Source of the DNA: Alphaproteobacteria bacterium
GTDB lineage: Bacteria > Pseudomonadota > Alphaproteobacteria > Rhizobiales > Hyphomicrobiaceae
Assembly (NCBI GenBank): GCA_022600345.1
Contig: JAHZKP010000027.1
Span: forward strand, 1 to 42,550
DNA: 42,550 nucleotides
Direction: 5' to 3'
The notes below the pieces were generated by a model. It searched no databases, was not told where the DNA came from, and saw only the letters and a program-made list of their open reading frames with translations. Both the position numbers and the translations under genes were made by a program. Of the stretch, positions 6,958 through 15,870 are shown one piece after another. Every line of letters begins with the position of its first letter. Position 1 is the stretch's first letter.

Positions 6958-9900
6958 TGGCCACTCTTGCTTTGTCGGTCGCCGGAGCCGCTGTCGGCAG
7001 TACGCTTCTGCCTACTGGTATTTCCATCCTCGGTGCAACGATCTCAGGGGCGGCAATCGGAGCCCAGGTCGGAGCGCTGGCTGGATCTTACGTCGACCAG
7101 GCGTTGTTTGGTACATCGGGCGAAACCCGCACCGCCGAGGGCCCCCGCCTCCGCGACCTGCACATCACTTCATCCTCCGAGGGCGCACCAATTCCGCGCG
7201 TCTTCGGCAGGGTAAGGCTTGGCGGCCAAGTCATCTGGGCAACCGACTTCGAAGAAGAGGTGGTGCGCACAACCGAGGGCGGCGGAGGTGGCAAGGGCTT
7301 TGGCCTGGGCGGTGGCGGTTCTTCGAGTGATAATGCTGTCGAGACGGTTGAATACCGCTATTACGCAACTTTCGCTGTCGCGATCTGCGAAGGAACGATC
7401 ACCGGATTAGGTCGAGTGTGGGCCGATGGCGCTGAACTGGACTTGTCGCGATACGCCCACCGGCTGCACAAGGGTTCGCTCAATCAGGTCCAGGACCCGA
7501 TCATCCTCTCCCATGAAGGCGCTGCGAATACACCTGCCTACCGGGGCACGGCATATATCGTTTTCGAACGCATGCCGCTGGCCGATTTCGGCAATCGCCT
7601 GCCGCAATTGTCATTCGAAGTGCATCGTGCGGTCGATGACTTTCACAAGAAGGTCAACGCTGTCGTATTGATCCCCGGATCGGGTGAATTCGTTTATGCG
7701 CCCGAGCCGGTCACCCACCAATTTGGCATTGGCGGATCGACGGCTGAAAACGTCCACACCCAGGCGGGTGGCACCGATTGGCAGGTGGCAATCGACCAGC
7801 TTGAAGATGATCTTCCCAACGTCAATCGCGTGTCCTTCGTTGTCAGTTGGTTTGGGACCGATCTGCGTGCGGGCCAGTGTAAAATCAAACCCGGCGTCGA
7901 AGTCGCAGCCAAAACCACGACGCCCCAGGATTGGAGCGCAGGCGGCGTCGACCGCGCGGGTGCCCACCTTGTCAGCAAGCGCAATGGCCGCCCCGCCTAT
8001 GGTGGAACGCCATCCGACAAAAGCGTCGTCGATGCTATTCGCGATCTCAAGATCCGCGGCATAACGGTGACACTAACACCATTCGTGCTGATGGATGTGC
8101 CAGCAGGCAATACGCTCCCCAATCCATATGGTGGAACCGGCCAGCCGGTATACCCCTGGCGTGGGCGTATCACATGTCATCCCGCCCCAGGCGAACCGGG
8201 CAGTCCCGATAAAACCGCGGCTGCCGCAGCCCAGCTCGCCAACTTCATTGGTACCGCCCACCGTAATGACTTTTCGCTGAATGGCACGACGGTCACCTAT
8301 TCAGGGCCATCCGAATGGAGCTATCGCCGCATGGTGCTGCACCAGGCCTATTTGGCAAAGGCAGCCGGTGGCGTGAATGCGTTCCTGCTCGGCACCGAAT
8401 TGCGCGGATTGACGTGGATCCGCGATGCTGCGGGAAGCTACCCATTCGTCACCGCGCTGCGAAACCTTGCTGCCGACGTTAAGATCATCCTTGGATCGGC
8501 CACCAAGGTCACCTATGCCGCAGACTGGACCGAATACTTCGGTCACCAGCCTCAGGACGGCTCCGGAGATGTTTATTTCCATCTCGACCCGCTGTGGTCG
8601 TCGCCAAACATCGACGCAGTCGGCATCGATTGCTATTGGCCGCTTTCCGATTGGCGTAATGGGCGGGCACATCGAGACTACGTTGATGGAGCGCGCTCGG
8701 TCTATGACCTTGACTATCTGCATTCCCAGGTCATGAGCGCGGAAGGCTACGACTGGTACTACGCAACGAGCGCCGACCGCACCAACCAGAACCGTACGCC
8801 GATTACCGATGGAGCCGGCAAACCCTGGGTCTTCCGGTATAAGGACGTGCAGAACTGGTGGTCAAACCGCCATTACGACCGACCGGGCGGTGTTGAACAA
8901 GCGCAACCAACCGCATGGCTGGCCGAATCCAAGCCGATCTGGCTGATGGAAATCGGTTGCCCGGCAACCGATAAGGGGGCCAACCAACCCAACGTCTTTG
9001 TCGACCCCAAGAGTTCGGAAAACGCGCTGCCCTACTTTTCCGACGGTCGTCGCGACGACCTCATGCAGCGCCGCTACATCCAGGCGATGATCGATGCCTT
9101 CGATCCGACTTCCGAACTTTTCGTTCCCGCGACCAATCCCGTCTCCTCGGTCTATGGCGCACGTATGGTCGATTACACCCGCATATTCGTCTACTGCTGG
9201 GATGCCCGACCCTATCCAGCCTTTCCCTTCAACCTCGATGTTTGGGGCGATGGCGAAAACTGGCGGTTGGGCCATTGGATGAATGGAAGGCTATCGGGCG
9301 TTCCATTGGCCGAACTGGTCGCAGCCATCCTCGACGATCATGAATTCGACAAGGGTGACGCTGAACAACTGGCCGGCATCGTACCGGGCTTCACGATCGA
9401 CCGCCCGATGAGTGCGCGCGATGCGCTTCAGCCTTTGAGCCTCGCCTACTTCTTCGATGCGGTCGAGAGCGCCGACAAAATAGCTTTCCGTCATCGCGGC
9501 GCTGAACCCTCAGTTATAACGCTTGACGAATCCGGCGTCGTTGAAACCAAGCCTGAACTGCCGCTTGTTACATTGACGCGGGCACAGGAAACCGACCTGC
9601 CGGCATCAGCAAAGATCAGCTACATCAGTGGCGCGCTAAACTATGCCCACTCGGTTGCCGATGCCCGCCGCCTGGTCGGGGCCAGCGGCCGCCTCGCACA
9701 GGCGGAACTGCCCATCGTCATGGAAGCCGATCAAGCTGTCGGAATTGCCGAAAGCTGGTTGTTCGAGGCGTGGGCCACGCGTGAGCGTGCGCAAATGATA
9801 ATGCCCCCCAGTCAACTCGCCATCGAGCCAGGAGACGTTGTCACATTCGAAAAGGCTGGCATCGAGCGCGAATTGCGCGTCACCGAAATTGCCGATGCAG

Positions 9901-10943
9901 GCGCGAGGACGATCGAAGCGCGTGTCATCGATCCTGAGGTTTATCACTTGGTGTCAGGCCCACCGCGTCAGTCCAGGGGCGCTGAAACCCTCCCGGCAGG
10001 CACAGCCCAAGTCGTCCACCTTGATCTGCCTCTCCTGGCGGGAACCGAACCGCCCGCCTCGGGCTATATCGCGGCCATCCAAGATCCTTGGCCCGGTGTT
10101 TTGGCGGTCTATGGCTCACCCGAAGAAACCGGTTACCGGCTGCGCGGGTATATCCCGGCACCGGCAATAATTGGCACGACGGTTGATGAACTCCCAGCCG
10201 GTCCGTTGTCGAGGATCGACTATGCAACGCATGTGCGCGTTCAGGTCGCCGGCGGTGAACTGTCTTCGGCAACGCGCACGCAGTTGTTGTCTGGTAGCAA
10301 CCTTGCAGCAATCAAAGGTACAGGCGGACGTTGGGAGGTTGTCCAATTTGAATCCGCTCAACTGCTGGGTGAAGGATTGTACGAACTGAGCGGCTTTTTG
10401 CGTGGCCAAGCTGGTACACAGGACGCACTGGCATCACCTGCCAGCACCATCGCCTCAGGCGCCCGCTTCGTTCTTCTGGATGGAGCGGTCAGCCGATTGG
10501 GCTTCGGGGTCGATGAAATCCACCTGCCATACAACTGGCGCACCGGTCCAGCGACCAAGGATCTGAGCGATGCAACTTACGCGAAAAGCCAGCATGGCTA
10601 TGTCGGGCTCGGACTAAGGCCACTTTCCCCGGTTCACGTCAAAGGCTCCAGAGACATAAGCGGCAACCTCTCGCTCGACTGGATCAGACGCACGCGGATC
10701 GGCGGCGACAACTGGGAAACGGCTGAGGTTCCACTGGCCGAAGACCTTGAACGCTATGAGGTCGATATCCTTGCTGATGACGCCTCGGTCGTGCGGACAA
10801 TAACAACCGATGCCCCTCAGGCCAGCTACACTGCAGCCGAGCAGGTCGAAGACTTTGGCGCATTAAGACCGGCCTGCACGGTTCGCGTGACACAGCTCAG
10901 TGCCGTTTACGGCCGTGGCGCTGCGACCTCCGCGACGCTCTGA
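6957..10943 (+). CDS. GTA giant baseplate protein, TIM-barrel containing (g15-like, 'megatron')
   Basis: This 1328-residue protein is the GTA baseplate megatron (RcGTA g15), which forms the tail tip together with hub and peptidase. The first 75 residues are Gly/Ala-rich and hydrophobic (GAAVGSTLLPTGISILGAT). A beta-rich tail domain follows (IPRVFGRVRLGGQVIWATDF). The GTA TIM-barrel-like domain lies at about 440-740, with GTELRGLTW, DPLWSSPNIDAVGIDCYWPL and WLMEIGCPATDKGA. A phage-tail_3 domain lies at about 800-960. The C-terminal carbohydrate-binding-like region contains LYELSGFLRGQAGTQDA. The length is typical and the gene is unbroken. It starts one base inside the g14 stop. Confidence 0.95.
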   Translation: MATLALSVAGAAVGSTLLPTGISILGATISGAAIGAQVGALAGSYVDQALFGTSGETRTAEGPRLRDLHITSSSEGAPIPRVFGRVRLGGQVIWATDFEEEVVRTTEGGGGGKGFGLGGGGSSSDNAVETVEYRYYATFAVAICEGTITGLGRVWADGAELDLSRYAHRLHKGSLNQVQDPIILSHEGAANTPAYRGTAYIVFERMPLADFGNRLPQLSFEVHRAVDDFHKKVNAVVLIPGSGEFVYAPEPVTHQFGIGGSTAENVHTQAGGTDWQVAIDQLEDDLPNVNRVSFVVSWFGTDLRAGQCKIKPGVEVAAKTTTPQDWSAGGVDRAGAHLVSKRNGRPAYGGTPSDKSVVDAIRDLKIRGITVTLTPFVLMDVPAGNTLPNPYGGTGQPVYPWRGRITCHPAPGEPGSPDKTAAAAAQLANFIGTAHRNDFSLNGTTVTYSGPSEWSYRRMVLHQAYLAKAAGGVNAFLLGTELRGLTWIRDAAGSYPFVTALRNLAADVKIILGSATKVTYAADWTEYFGHQPQDGSGDVYFHLDPLWSSPNIDAVGIDCYWPLSDWRNGRAHRDYVDGARSVYDLDYLHSQVMSAEGYDWYYATSADRTNQNRTPITDGAGKPWVFRYKDVQNWWSNRHYDRPGGVEQAQPTAWLAESKPIWLMEIGCPATDKGANQPNVFVDPKSSENALPYFSDGRRDDLMQRRYIQAMIDAFDPTSELFVPATNPVSSVYGARMVDYTRIFVYCWDARPYPAFPFNLDVWGDGENWRLGHWMNGRLSGVPLAELVAAILDDHEFDKGDAEQLAGIVPGFTIDRPMSARDALQPLSLAYFFDAVESADKIAFRHRGAEPSVITLDESGVVETKPELPLVTLTRAQETDLPASAKISYISGALNYAHSVADARRLVGASGRLAQAELPIVMEADQAVGIAESWLFEAWATRERAQMIMPPSQLAIEPGDVVTFEKAGIERELRVTEIADAGARTIEARVIDPEVYHLVSGPPRQSRGAETLPAGTAQVVHLDLPLLAGTEPPASGYIAAIQDPWPGVLAVYGSPEETGYRLRGYIPAPAIIGTTVDELPAGPLSRIDYATHVRVQVAGGELSSATRTQLLSGSNLAAIKGTGGRWEVVQFESAQLLGEGLYELSGFLRGQAGTQDALASPASTIASGARFVLLDGAVSRLGFGVDEIHLPYNWRTGPATKDLSDATYAKSQHGYVGLGLRPLSPVHVKGSRDISGNLSLDWIRRTRIGGDNWETAEVPLAEDLERYEVDILADDASVVRTITTDAPQASYTAAEQVEDFGALRPACTVRVTQLSAVYGRGAATSATL

Positions 10944-10986
10944 CGACGGCTCAATTCTCAAACACTCACTGCGAAACGAGGGACCA

Positions 10987-12300
10987 ATGGTTTCGGAACA
11001 GCCACCGTGGCTGGCCCAGGCTTGGCGCGAGCTTGGCCAAAGCGAAGTCGCGGGCAGTAGACATAACCCCAGGATAACGGCCTATTTCAAGGAGCTCGGG
11101 CACGAGAAGCACGCCCGCGATGAAGTCGCCTGGTGCGCAGCCTTTGTCGGTGCATGTTTGGAACGCTCCGGCCACAAAAGTACGCGCTCCTTGATGGCGC
11201 GTTCCTATGCTACCCACGGGACGGCCCTCGACAACGAACGCTTGGGCTGTCTGGCGGTCCTGAAGCGCGGCAACAACCCTGCCTTTGGTCATGTCGGCTT
11301 TGTTGTCGGCTGGTCGAAAGAGCGCCTTTGGTTGTTGGGCGGCAATCAGGGCGACGCTGTCAGCGTGACATCCTATCCCCGGAGCCGATTGGTCGCTTTG
11401 CGGTGGCCGGAAGCAGAACCGCTGGCATCCCAAACTGTTGCAGCTGATGTCTTCCCAGCAGCACTGGAACATGTCCTCGAAATGGAAGGTGGATACACCG
11501 ACGATCCACATGATCCCGGTGGTCCGACGAACAAGGGTATCACGCTGCGGCGCCTGGCCAGTTGGCGAAAAACGAAAATCGGACCCACAACGCGCAAATC
11601 ACTGATTGCCGATCTGAAATCGATTTCCGACAGCGAGACCCGCGCAATCTACCACGCCAAATATTGGCGCCCCGCAGGGTGTCCCCAAATGCCCGCCGCC
11701 CTCGCGTTTTTCCACTTCGATGCCGCCGTCAACCACGGAGTTAACGGCGCTACCAGGATGCTGCAGCAAGCGCTGGGTGTCACGGTCGACGGCGAAATCG
11801 GCCCCGAAACGAGAGGCAAGTACATGGCCCTACCAGTCCCCAAGATCCTCGCTCTTTATGCAGCTATCCGACGCAAGCGATACCGAGCCCTCCCCCACTT
11901 CTGGCGGTTCGGTCGAGGATGGTTGAGGCGCGTCACCCGGACCTTGGAGCGCGCTAATAAGCAGCATGCCAATGGCCAGTCGATTTCTACAACGCGAACA
12001 CCCCCCGATCTAAATAAAGGAGACAGCCCAATGCAGAATGTTGAGGACAGCAAGCCGAAATGGTGGGGCGAGTCGATGACGATTTGGGGCGCCCTGATCA
12101 CCGCAGCCGCGGCCGTGCTGCCAACACTTGGACCGATCGTCGGCCTTGATATCAACGCAACCATGATCCGCGACCTGGGCGATCAAGTTCTATCGGTCGC
12201 ACAGGCTGTAGCGGGATTGATTGGAACAGCCATGACAATTTATGGGCGCTCGCGAGCCATCCAGCCGCTCATGCGCCGCGACATAACCGTCAAACTCTAA
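10987..12300 (+). CDS. Lysis protein: peptidase-like domain + GH108 muramidase + holin-like tail
   Basis: This 437-residue fusion should lyse the producing cell to release GTA particles. Residues 7-140 resemble the TIGR02594 (CHAP/NlpC-like) family, with Cys50 (VAWCAAFVG), His102 (FGHVGFVVG) and Asn120 (LGGNQGD). Residues 155-275 are a glycosyl hydrolase 108 muramidase, with Glu167 in EMEGGYTDDP and DPGGPTNKGIT, followed by a PG-binding part up to about 320. Residues 349-437 are a two-helix holin-like unit. ATG 10987 has gaggga upstream. A C6 tract at 12001-12006 precedes the holin part; with one C fewer the enzyme would end at TAA 12011-12013, so the fusion may be recent, slippage-controlled or an error. 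Confidence 0.85.
   Translation: MVSEQPPWLAQAWRELGQSEVAGSRHNPRITAYFKELGHEKHARDEVAWCAAFVGACLERSGHKSTRSLMARSYATHGTALDNERLGCLAVLKRGNNPAFGHVGFVVGWSKERLWLLGGNQGDAVSVTSYPRSRLVALRWPEAEPLASQTVAADVFPAALEHVLEMEGGYTDDPHDPGGPTNKGITLRRLASWRKTKIGPTTRKSLIADLKSISDSETRAIYHAKYWRPAGCPQMPAALAFFHFDAAVNHGVNGATRMLQQALGVTVDGEIGPETRGKYMALPVPKILALYAAIRRKRYRALPHFWRFGRGWLRRVTRTLERANKQHANGQSISTTRTPPDLNKGDSPMQNVEDSKPKWWGESMTIWGALITAAAAVLPTLGPIVGLDINATMIRDLGDQVLSVAQAVAGLIGTAMTIYGRSRAIQPLMRRDITVKL
12031..12300 (+). CDS. Holin-like membrane protein, nested in-frame start
   Basis: An ATG at 12031, in frame with the endolysin, has a strong aaaggag ribosome site at 12016-12022 with 8-nt spacing. It would give a separate 89-residue protein identical to the end of the lysis fusion. 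It has two hydrophobic segments (TIWGALITAAAAVLPTLGPI and VAQAVAGLIGTAMTIYG), a charged start and a basic tail, as in small holins. Such a protein would let the endolysin reach the periplasm. Whether both the fused and free forms exist is an inference from the ribosome site. Confidence 0.65.
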   Translation: MQNVEDSKPKWWGESMTIWGALITAAAAVLPTLGPIVGLDINATMIRDLGDQVLSVAQAVAGLIGTAMTIYGRSRAIQPLMRRDITVKL

Positions 12301-12361
12301 TGGTTTCCAATATGGCCACCAGTGGCATGGGTCCACACTCAGGGCAAACCAATTGCCGGTA

Positions 12362-12384
12362 GGGGCGCGGCAGGTTCGCGCCCC
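12362..12384 (+). terminator. GC-rich hairpin after the lysis gene
   Basis: A perfect 8-bp stem, ggggcgcg (12362-12369) and cgcgcccc (12377-12384), has a 7-nt loop and lies 62 nt after the lysis gene stop. There is no T tract behind it. It probably marks the end of the GTA/lysis transcript. Confidence 0.5.
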
Positions 12385-12440
12385 CAATACCTACGCCCCT
12401 CGCGCATGGCTCCATTCATGTGAAGTTCAGAGCCTTTTCG

Positions 12441-12448
12441 TTAACCAT
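12441..12448 (+). promoter_or_regulatory. CtrA-like half site TTAACCAT
   Basis: The octamer TTAACCAT lies 36 nt before the ATG of the feuN-like gene. This matches the core of CtrA-bound sites in alphaproteobacteria. CtrA also controls GTA production in several species. An 8-bp match can arise by chance, so this is tentative. Confidence 0.3.
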
Positions 12449-12483
12449 AAAGCCTCACGCCGGATCTCAATTGAAAGGCCGTC

Positions 12484-12828
12484 ATGATCCGATTATTAAA
12501 AACCTGGCCAACACGATTCATCATTTTGCTTCTGGCCCTAGGCCTGCAGCAAGCTGCTGCGCAAGACCACGCCCGGTCGACCAAGCAATGTTACGATGAC
12601 TGGGTGCAAGCCACTCAGATTGTAGAGAAGCAATCCCTCGTCACCGTGGAACTGTTGAATGCGCAGTTTCGTCGTCAGAAAGTCGGCGTCATCGTCAAAA
12701 CCCAGCTCTGCCGCAACTCGGGCAAGTATGAGTATCGACTCGTCATCCGCTCCCCGAAAGGCCGCTTCCAGGCCAAGACCTACGACGCCCATCTGGGAAT
12801 TGAAATCGGCGTGGCCGGAGCAAGATAA
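12484..12828 (+). CDS. Small secreted PepSY-like protein upstream of a two-component system (FeuN-like position)
   Basis: This 114-residue protein has a clear signal peptide (hydrophobic ITLL-type core about 11-24, cleavage near AAAQD at 26-27). The mature part has a PepSY-like pattern: a helix, then beta strands with KYEYRLVIRSPKGRFQAKTYD and a final IEIG. Two cysteines (about 36 and 79) could form a disulphide. It lies 106 bp upstream of a response regulator/histidine kinase pair. In rhizobia the FeuPQ system is restrained by the small periplasmic protein FeuN, so a role in adjusting the kinase sensor is likely but inferred from position. A gaaagg ribosome site precedes the ATG. Confidence 0.65.
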   Translation: MIRLLKTWPTRFIILLLALGLQQAAAQDHARSTKQCYDDWVQATQIVEKQSLVTVELLNAQFRRQKVGVIVKTQLCRNSGKYEYRLVIRSPKGRFQAKTYDAHLGIEIGVAGAR

Positions 12829-12934
12829 TACCGCCTTGAGAGCTCAATACGCCCGACTGATGCAAAAACTCGCGACAACGCGGATAGCTGCGTATAGTAT
12901 TCCTCGCCGGAAACTGATCTACGAGGCAGACGAA

Positions 12935-13606
12935 TTGCGCGTACTTGTTGTCGAAGATGATGCCGATCTCAATCGGCAGCTTGTCGGGGCTTTAAGCGAG
13001 GCCGGCTATGCAGTCGATACGGCTCTTGACGGCGAAGAGGGCTATTATCTGGGCGATACGGAGCCCTACGACCTCATTATCCTGGATATCGGCCTGCCAA
13101 AGATGGATGGCATTTCCATCCTTGAGCAATGGCGCCGATCGGATAAGAAATTCCCGGTCATCATTCTGACGGCCCGGGACCGTTGGAGCGACAAGGTGCA
13201 GGGCATCGATGCCGGTGCCGACGATTATCTTGCCAAACCCTTCCACATGGAAGAACTCCTGGCCCGGGCGCGCGCTCAAATGCGGCGAGCCACGGGACAC
13301 GCGAAAAGCGAAATCGAATGTGGCGAGGTCCGCCTTGACACCAACTCAGCGCGCGTCACGTGCAACGGCGAACCCATCAAGCTCACCTCCCACGAATTCC
13401 GGTTGCTGGCTTACTTGATGCATCATCGCGGCCGGGTGGTCTCGCGCACCGAACTGGTCGAGCACCTCTATGACCAGGATTTCGATCGCGATTCAAATAC
13501 CATCGAGGTCTTCGTCGGACGCCTGCGCAAGAAGATACCCGCTGAGATTATCGAAACCGTCCGCGGGCTGGGCTACCGTATCATCGCGGACGACGATGCG
13601 GCTTGA
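12935..13606 (+). CDS. feuP: OmpR/PhoP-family response regulator (FeuP-like)
   Basis: This 223-residue DNA-binding response regulator is phosphorylated by the kinase encoded just downstream. The receiver domain (1-115) has Asp8/Asp9 in VVEDDA, phospho-acceptor Asp51 in LIILDIGLPKMDG, Thr79 in IILTAR and Lys101 in LAKPFH. The OmpR-type winged helix covers about 125-220, ending ETVRGLGYRI. I chose TTG 12935 because it opens exactly at the family start (MRVLVVEDDADL) and has a gagg site 8 nt upstream; the longer upstream frame overlaps the previous gene. The symbol rests on similarity plus the conserved order before the ccm genes. Confidence 0.88.
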   Translation: MRVLVVEDDADLNRQLVGALSEAGYAVDTALDGEEGYYLGDTEPYDLIILDIGLPKMDGISILEQWRRSDKKFPVIILTARDRWSDKVQGIDAGADDYLAKPFHMEELLARARAQMRRATGHAKSEIECGEVRLDTNSARVTCNGEPIKLTSHEFRLLAYLMHHRGRVVSRTELVEHLYDQDFDRDSNTIEVFVGRLRKKIPAEIIETVRGLGYRIIADDDAA

Positions 13607-14981
13607 TTCGATTGCCTTCCGCCTTATCGCTGCTTCGATGGTCTGGACCCTTTTGGTGTTGCCGGCCGCAGGGTTTATCATCTATTCGCTGTATCGCGAC
13701 GACGTCCAGGCAAGCTTCGATTCCCGGCTCGAAAAACTGGTCACAGCCATCACGATCGACAGTATGTTGGTTGGGGCGGCAACTCCGGTGCCGCCCAACA
13801 ATTTATACGAGCCGTTGTTCGAGGTGACTCATTCGGGCTGGTATTGGCAGATTAAGCCGTTGGACGATCAACTGGGGCCAACGCTCAAGTCTGCCTCACT
13901 GGCCACAGCTTCTCTGCCCTCGCCCGAACAATTGGGCTACCCCGCCGATCCCGACACCAATATGCGTTGGCGCAACGATGCCGGTCCTGACGGCAAGCCA
14001 GTCAGAATAGTCGAAGTGGTCGATACGATCGGACACCGGCCAGAAGCACCACGCTATTCTATTGTCGTGGCCGGACCTTCCGAATGGCTCGAATACTCCG
14101 TGGCCACTTTCCGCAGCCGCCTCACTCTGGCCCTCGCCTTGGCAGGTGCTGCGCTGCTGGGCTTGATGTTCGTCCAAATCCGTTTTGGCCTGTCGCCGCT
14201 ACAAAAAGTCGAGCAAGCAGTCGCCGACGTCAGGTCGGGGGAAGCAGCCCGCCTGGAAGGCGAAGTCCCCGCCGAGATTGAACCGTTGCGCGACGAGTTG
14301 AACGCATTAATCCAATCCAATGAAGATATCATCGAGCGAGCGCGAACCCAGGTCGGAAACCTGGCCCATGGCCTCAAAACGCCCATTGCTGTGATCGCCA
14401 ATGAAGCCCGCGAACACGACAGCGCCCTTGGCAATAAGGTCATCGAACAAACGCAGCTCATGAGCGATCAGGTCCAGCACTACCTGGAACGCGCCAGGAT
14501 GGTGGCCCGTGTGGGAGCCGTGGGCCGTATAACGCCTGTCGGCGAGGTTGCCGCCCCGTTGGTACGGGCACTCGAGAAGATCCATTCCGACAAAGCCATC
14601 AAGATTGCGGTCGATTGCCCAAAAGAGGCACGCTTTCAGGGTGAGAAACACGATTTGGAGGAAATGCTTGGCAACCTGCTTGATAATGCTTGCAAGTGGT
14701 CCAACGGCAGGGTGGCGCTCAACGTAAGGGTCGTAAAGCCGGACAAGCGTACAGGGCCAGTGCGTCTCAAGATTTCGGTGGAAGACGATGGCCCAGGGTT
14801 GACGCCGGAACAGCGCGCTCGGATCGGCAAACGCGGACTGCGCCTGGATGAAACAAAGCCGGGAACCGGGCTCGGTTTGTCAATCGTGATCGACTTGGCT
14901 CAGTCCTACCGCGGCCGGCTCAGTCTGTTTGAATCACCCCTGGGAGGGCTGAAGGCCAGTCTCGATCTGCCAGCGGCCTAA
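13596..14981 (+). CDS. feuQ: Membrane sensor histidine kinase (FeuQ/PhoQ-like)
   Basis: This 461-residue kinase partners the preceding regulator. It has a first membrane helix at 10-33, a periplasmic sensor at about 34-172 and a second helix at about 173-196. HAMP follows, then the dimerisation domain with His258 in LAHGLKTPIAVI. The ATPase domain has the N box LGNLLDNACKWS, DDGPGLTPEQ and TGLGLSIV. The ATG at 13596 overlaps the end of the regulator by 11 bp, so the two are coupled. LAHGLKTP is the H-box form of PhoQ/FeuQ-type kinases. In Sinorhizobium FeuPQ controls cyclic glucan export and osmoadaptation; the same role here is inferred. Confidence 0.85.
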   Translation: MRLDSIAFRLIAASMVWTLLVLPAAGFIIYSLYRDDVQASFDSRLEKLVTAITIDSMLVGAATPVPPNNLYEPLFEVTHSGWYWQIKPLDDQLGPTLKSASLATASLPSPEQLGYPADPDTNMRWRNDAGPDGKPVRIVEVVDTIGHRPEAPRYSIVVAGPSEWLEYSVATFRSRLTLALALAGAALLGLMFVQIRFGLSPLQKVEQAVADVRSGEAARLEGEVPAEIEPLRDELNALIQSNEDIIERARTQVGNLAHGLKTPIAVIANEAREHDSALGNKVIEQTQLMSDQVQHYLERARMVARVGAVGRITPVGEVAAPLVRALEKIHSDKAIKIAVDCPKEARFQGEKHDLEEMLGNLLDNACKWSNGRVALNVRVVKPDKRTGPVRLKISVEDDGPGLTPEQRARIGKRGLRLDETKPGTGLGLSIVIDLAQSYRGRLSLFESPLGGLKASLDLPAA

Positions 14982-15181
14982 GTTGATCAGCGTGCGGCCA
15001 GGCGTAGCGGCAAGCAACTGGTGTCGAACTTTTGCCCGAATCCCAAGTGCTTGCTCTTGTCGATATAAAAGAAGGTTGGCGGTTGGTCTGGAACCTCCAT
15101 GTTGTCGCGTGCCCGAGTCCAGGTCAAAAACACCAAATCCGCCCACATGCCTGGCGGATCGGAAATTAAGGGGATGTTGCC

Positions 15182-15652
15182 ATGCGCAACGGATTTTATG
15201 GGCTGATTGCCCTTTTGACGCTGTCTCTGGCCGGCTGCGGACCCGGCGGATTAACCAAGGCTGACGGCGGCACGGCGATTGGTGCGGTCGCTGGCGGTAT
15301 CATTGGCAATCAGGTCGGTAACGGGACTGGCAAGGTGCTGGCGACAGTCGCGGGCGCATTTGTCGGCGGTGTCGTCGGCCACACGATCGGCAAATCGCTG
15401 GACGACCAGGATCGCCGATATGCTCAGGAAGCTGAGTTGGCGGCTTTGGAGGACGGCCGGTCGGGCGTATCACGCCGCTGGCGCAATCCCGACAGCGGCC
15501 ACTATGGCGAGGTCGTACCACTCCGACCCTATCGGCGTGGCCCTAGGCATTGTCGCGATTTCACCCACAAGGTCTATATCGATGGTCGCCCTGAGGCCAT
15601 GCGGGGCACGGCCTGCCGCAATCCAGATGGCACCTGGACCAACGTGACATAG
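15182..15652 (+). CDS. Glycine-zipper outer-membrane lipoprotein (17 kDa antigen-like)
   Basis: This 156-residue lipoprotein has signal peptide and lipobox LAGC with Cys19. Glycine-zipper repeats at about 30-70 (GTAIGAVAGGIIGNQVGNGT and FVGGVVGHTIG) match the Rickettsia 17-kDa surface antigen/glycine zipper 2TM family. The C-terminal part (about 90-156) contains WRNPDSGHYGEV, CRDFTHKVYIDG and CRNPDGTW, as in the surface-antigen domain of such proteins. An aagggga site precedes the ATG. Its place between a kinase gene and ccmI suggests a cell-envelope role, but no function is established from sequence. Confidence 0.85.
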   Translation: MRNGFYGLIALLTLSLAGCGPGGLTKADGGTAIGAVAGGIIGNQVGNGTGKVLATVAGAFVGGVVGHTIGKSLDDQDRRYAQEAELAALEDGRSGVSRRWRNPDSGHYGEVVPLRPYRRGPRHCRDFTHKVYIDGRPEAMRGTACRNPDGTWTNVT

Positions 15653-15815
15653 GTGCCTTGGCAACAAGCCCCCCGGCAGGCAGCGGCCCCATGGCGGAAC
15701 TGGCTTCGATGCCTGAGGGCCCAACCCTCACCGAAACCAGGGTAAAAAGGGTCCGTATGACAAGAGAAAGCGGCCAAGCAGCGCAGTTACAAGACCATGC
15801 TTGATCTTGAGTGCA

Positions 15816-15858
15816 AGGTTTCCATATTGTTGGAATATCTCCCCTTCCTTGGAAACCT
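15816..15858 (+). promoter_or_regulatory. Hairpin in the ccmI leader
   Basis: A 9-bp inverted repeat, aggtttcca (15816-15824) and tggaaacct (15850-15858), encloses a smaller atatt/aatat stem. It ends 12 nt before the ccmI start. Such a stem could influence translation of the ccm operon; no known riboswitch fold is recognised. Confidence 0.3.
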
Positions 15859-15870
15859 GAAAAGAGCGCA

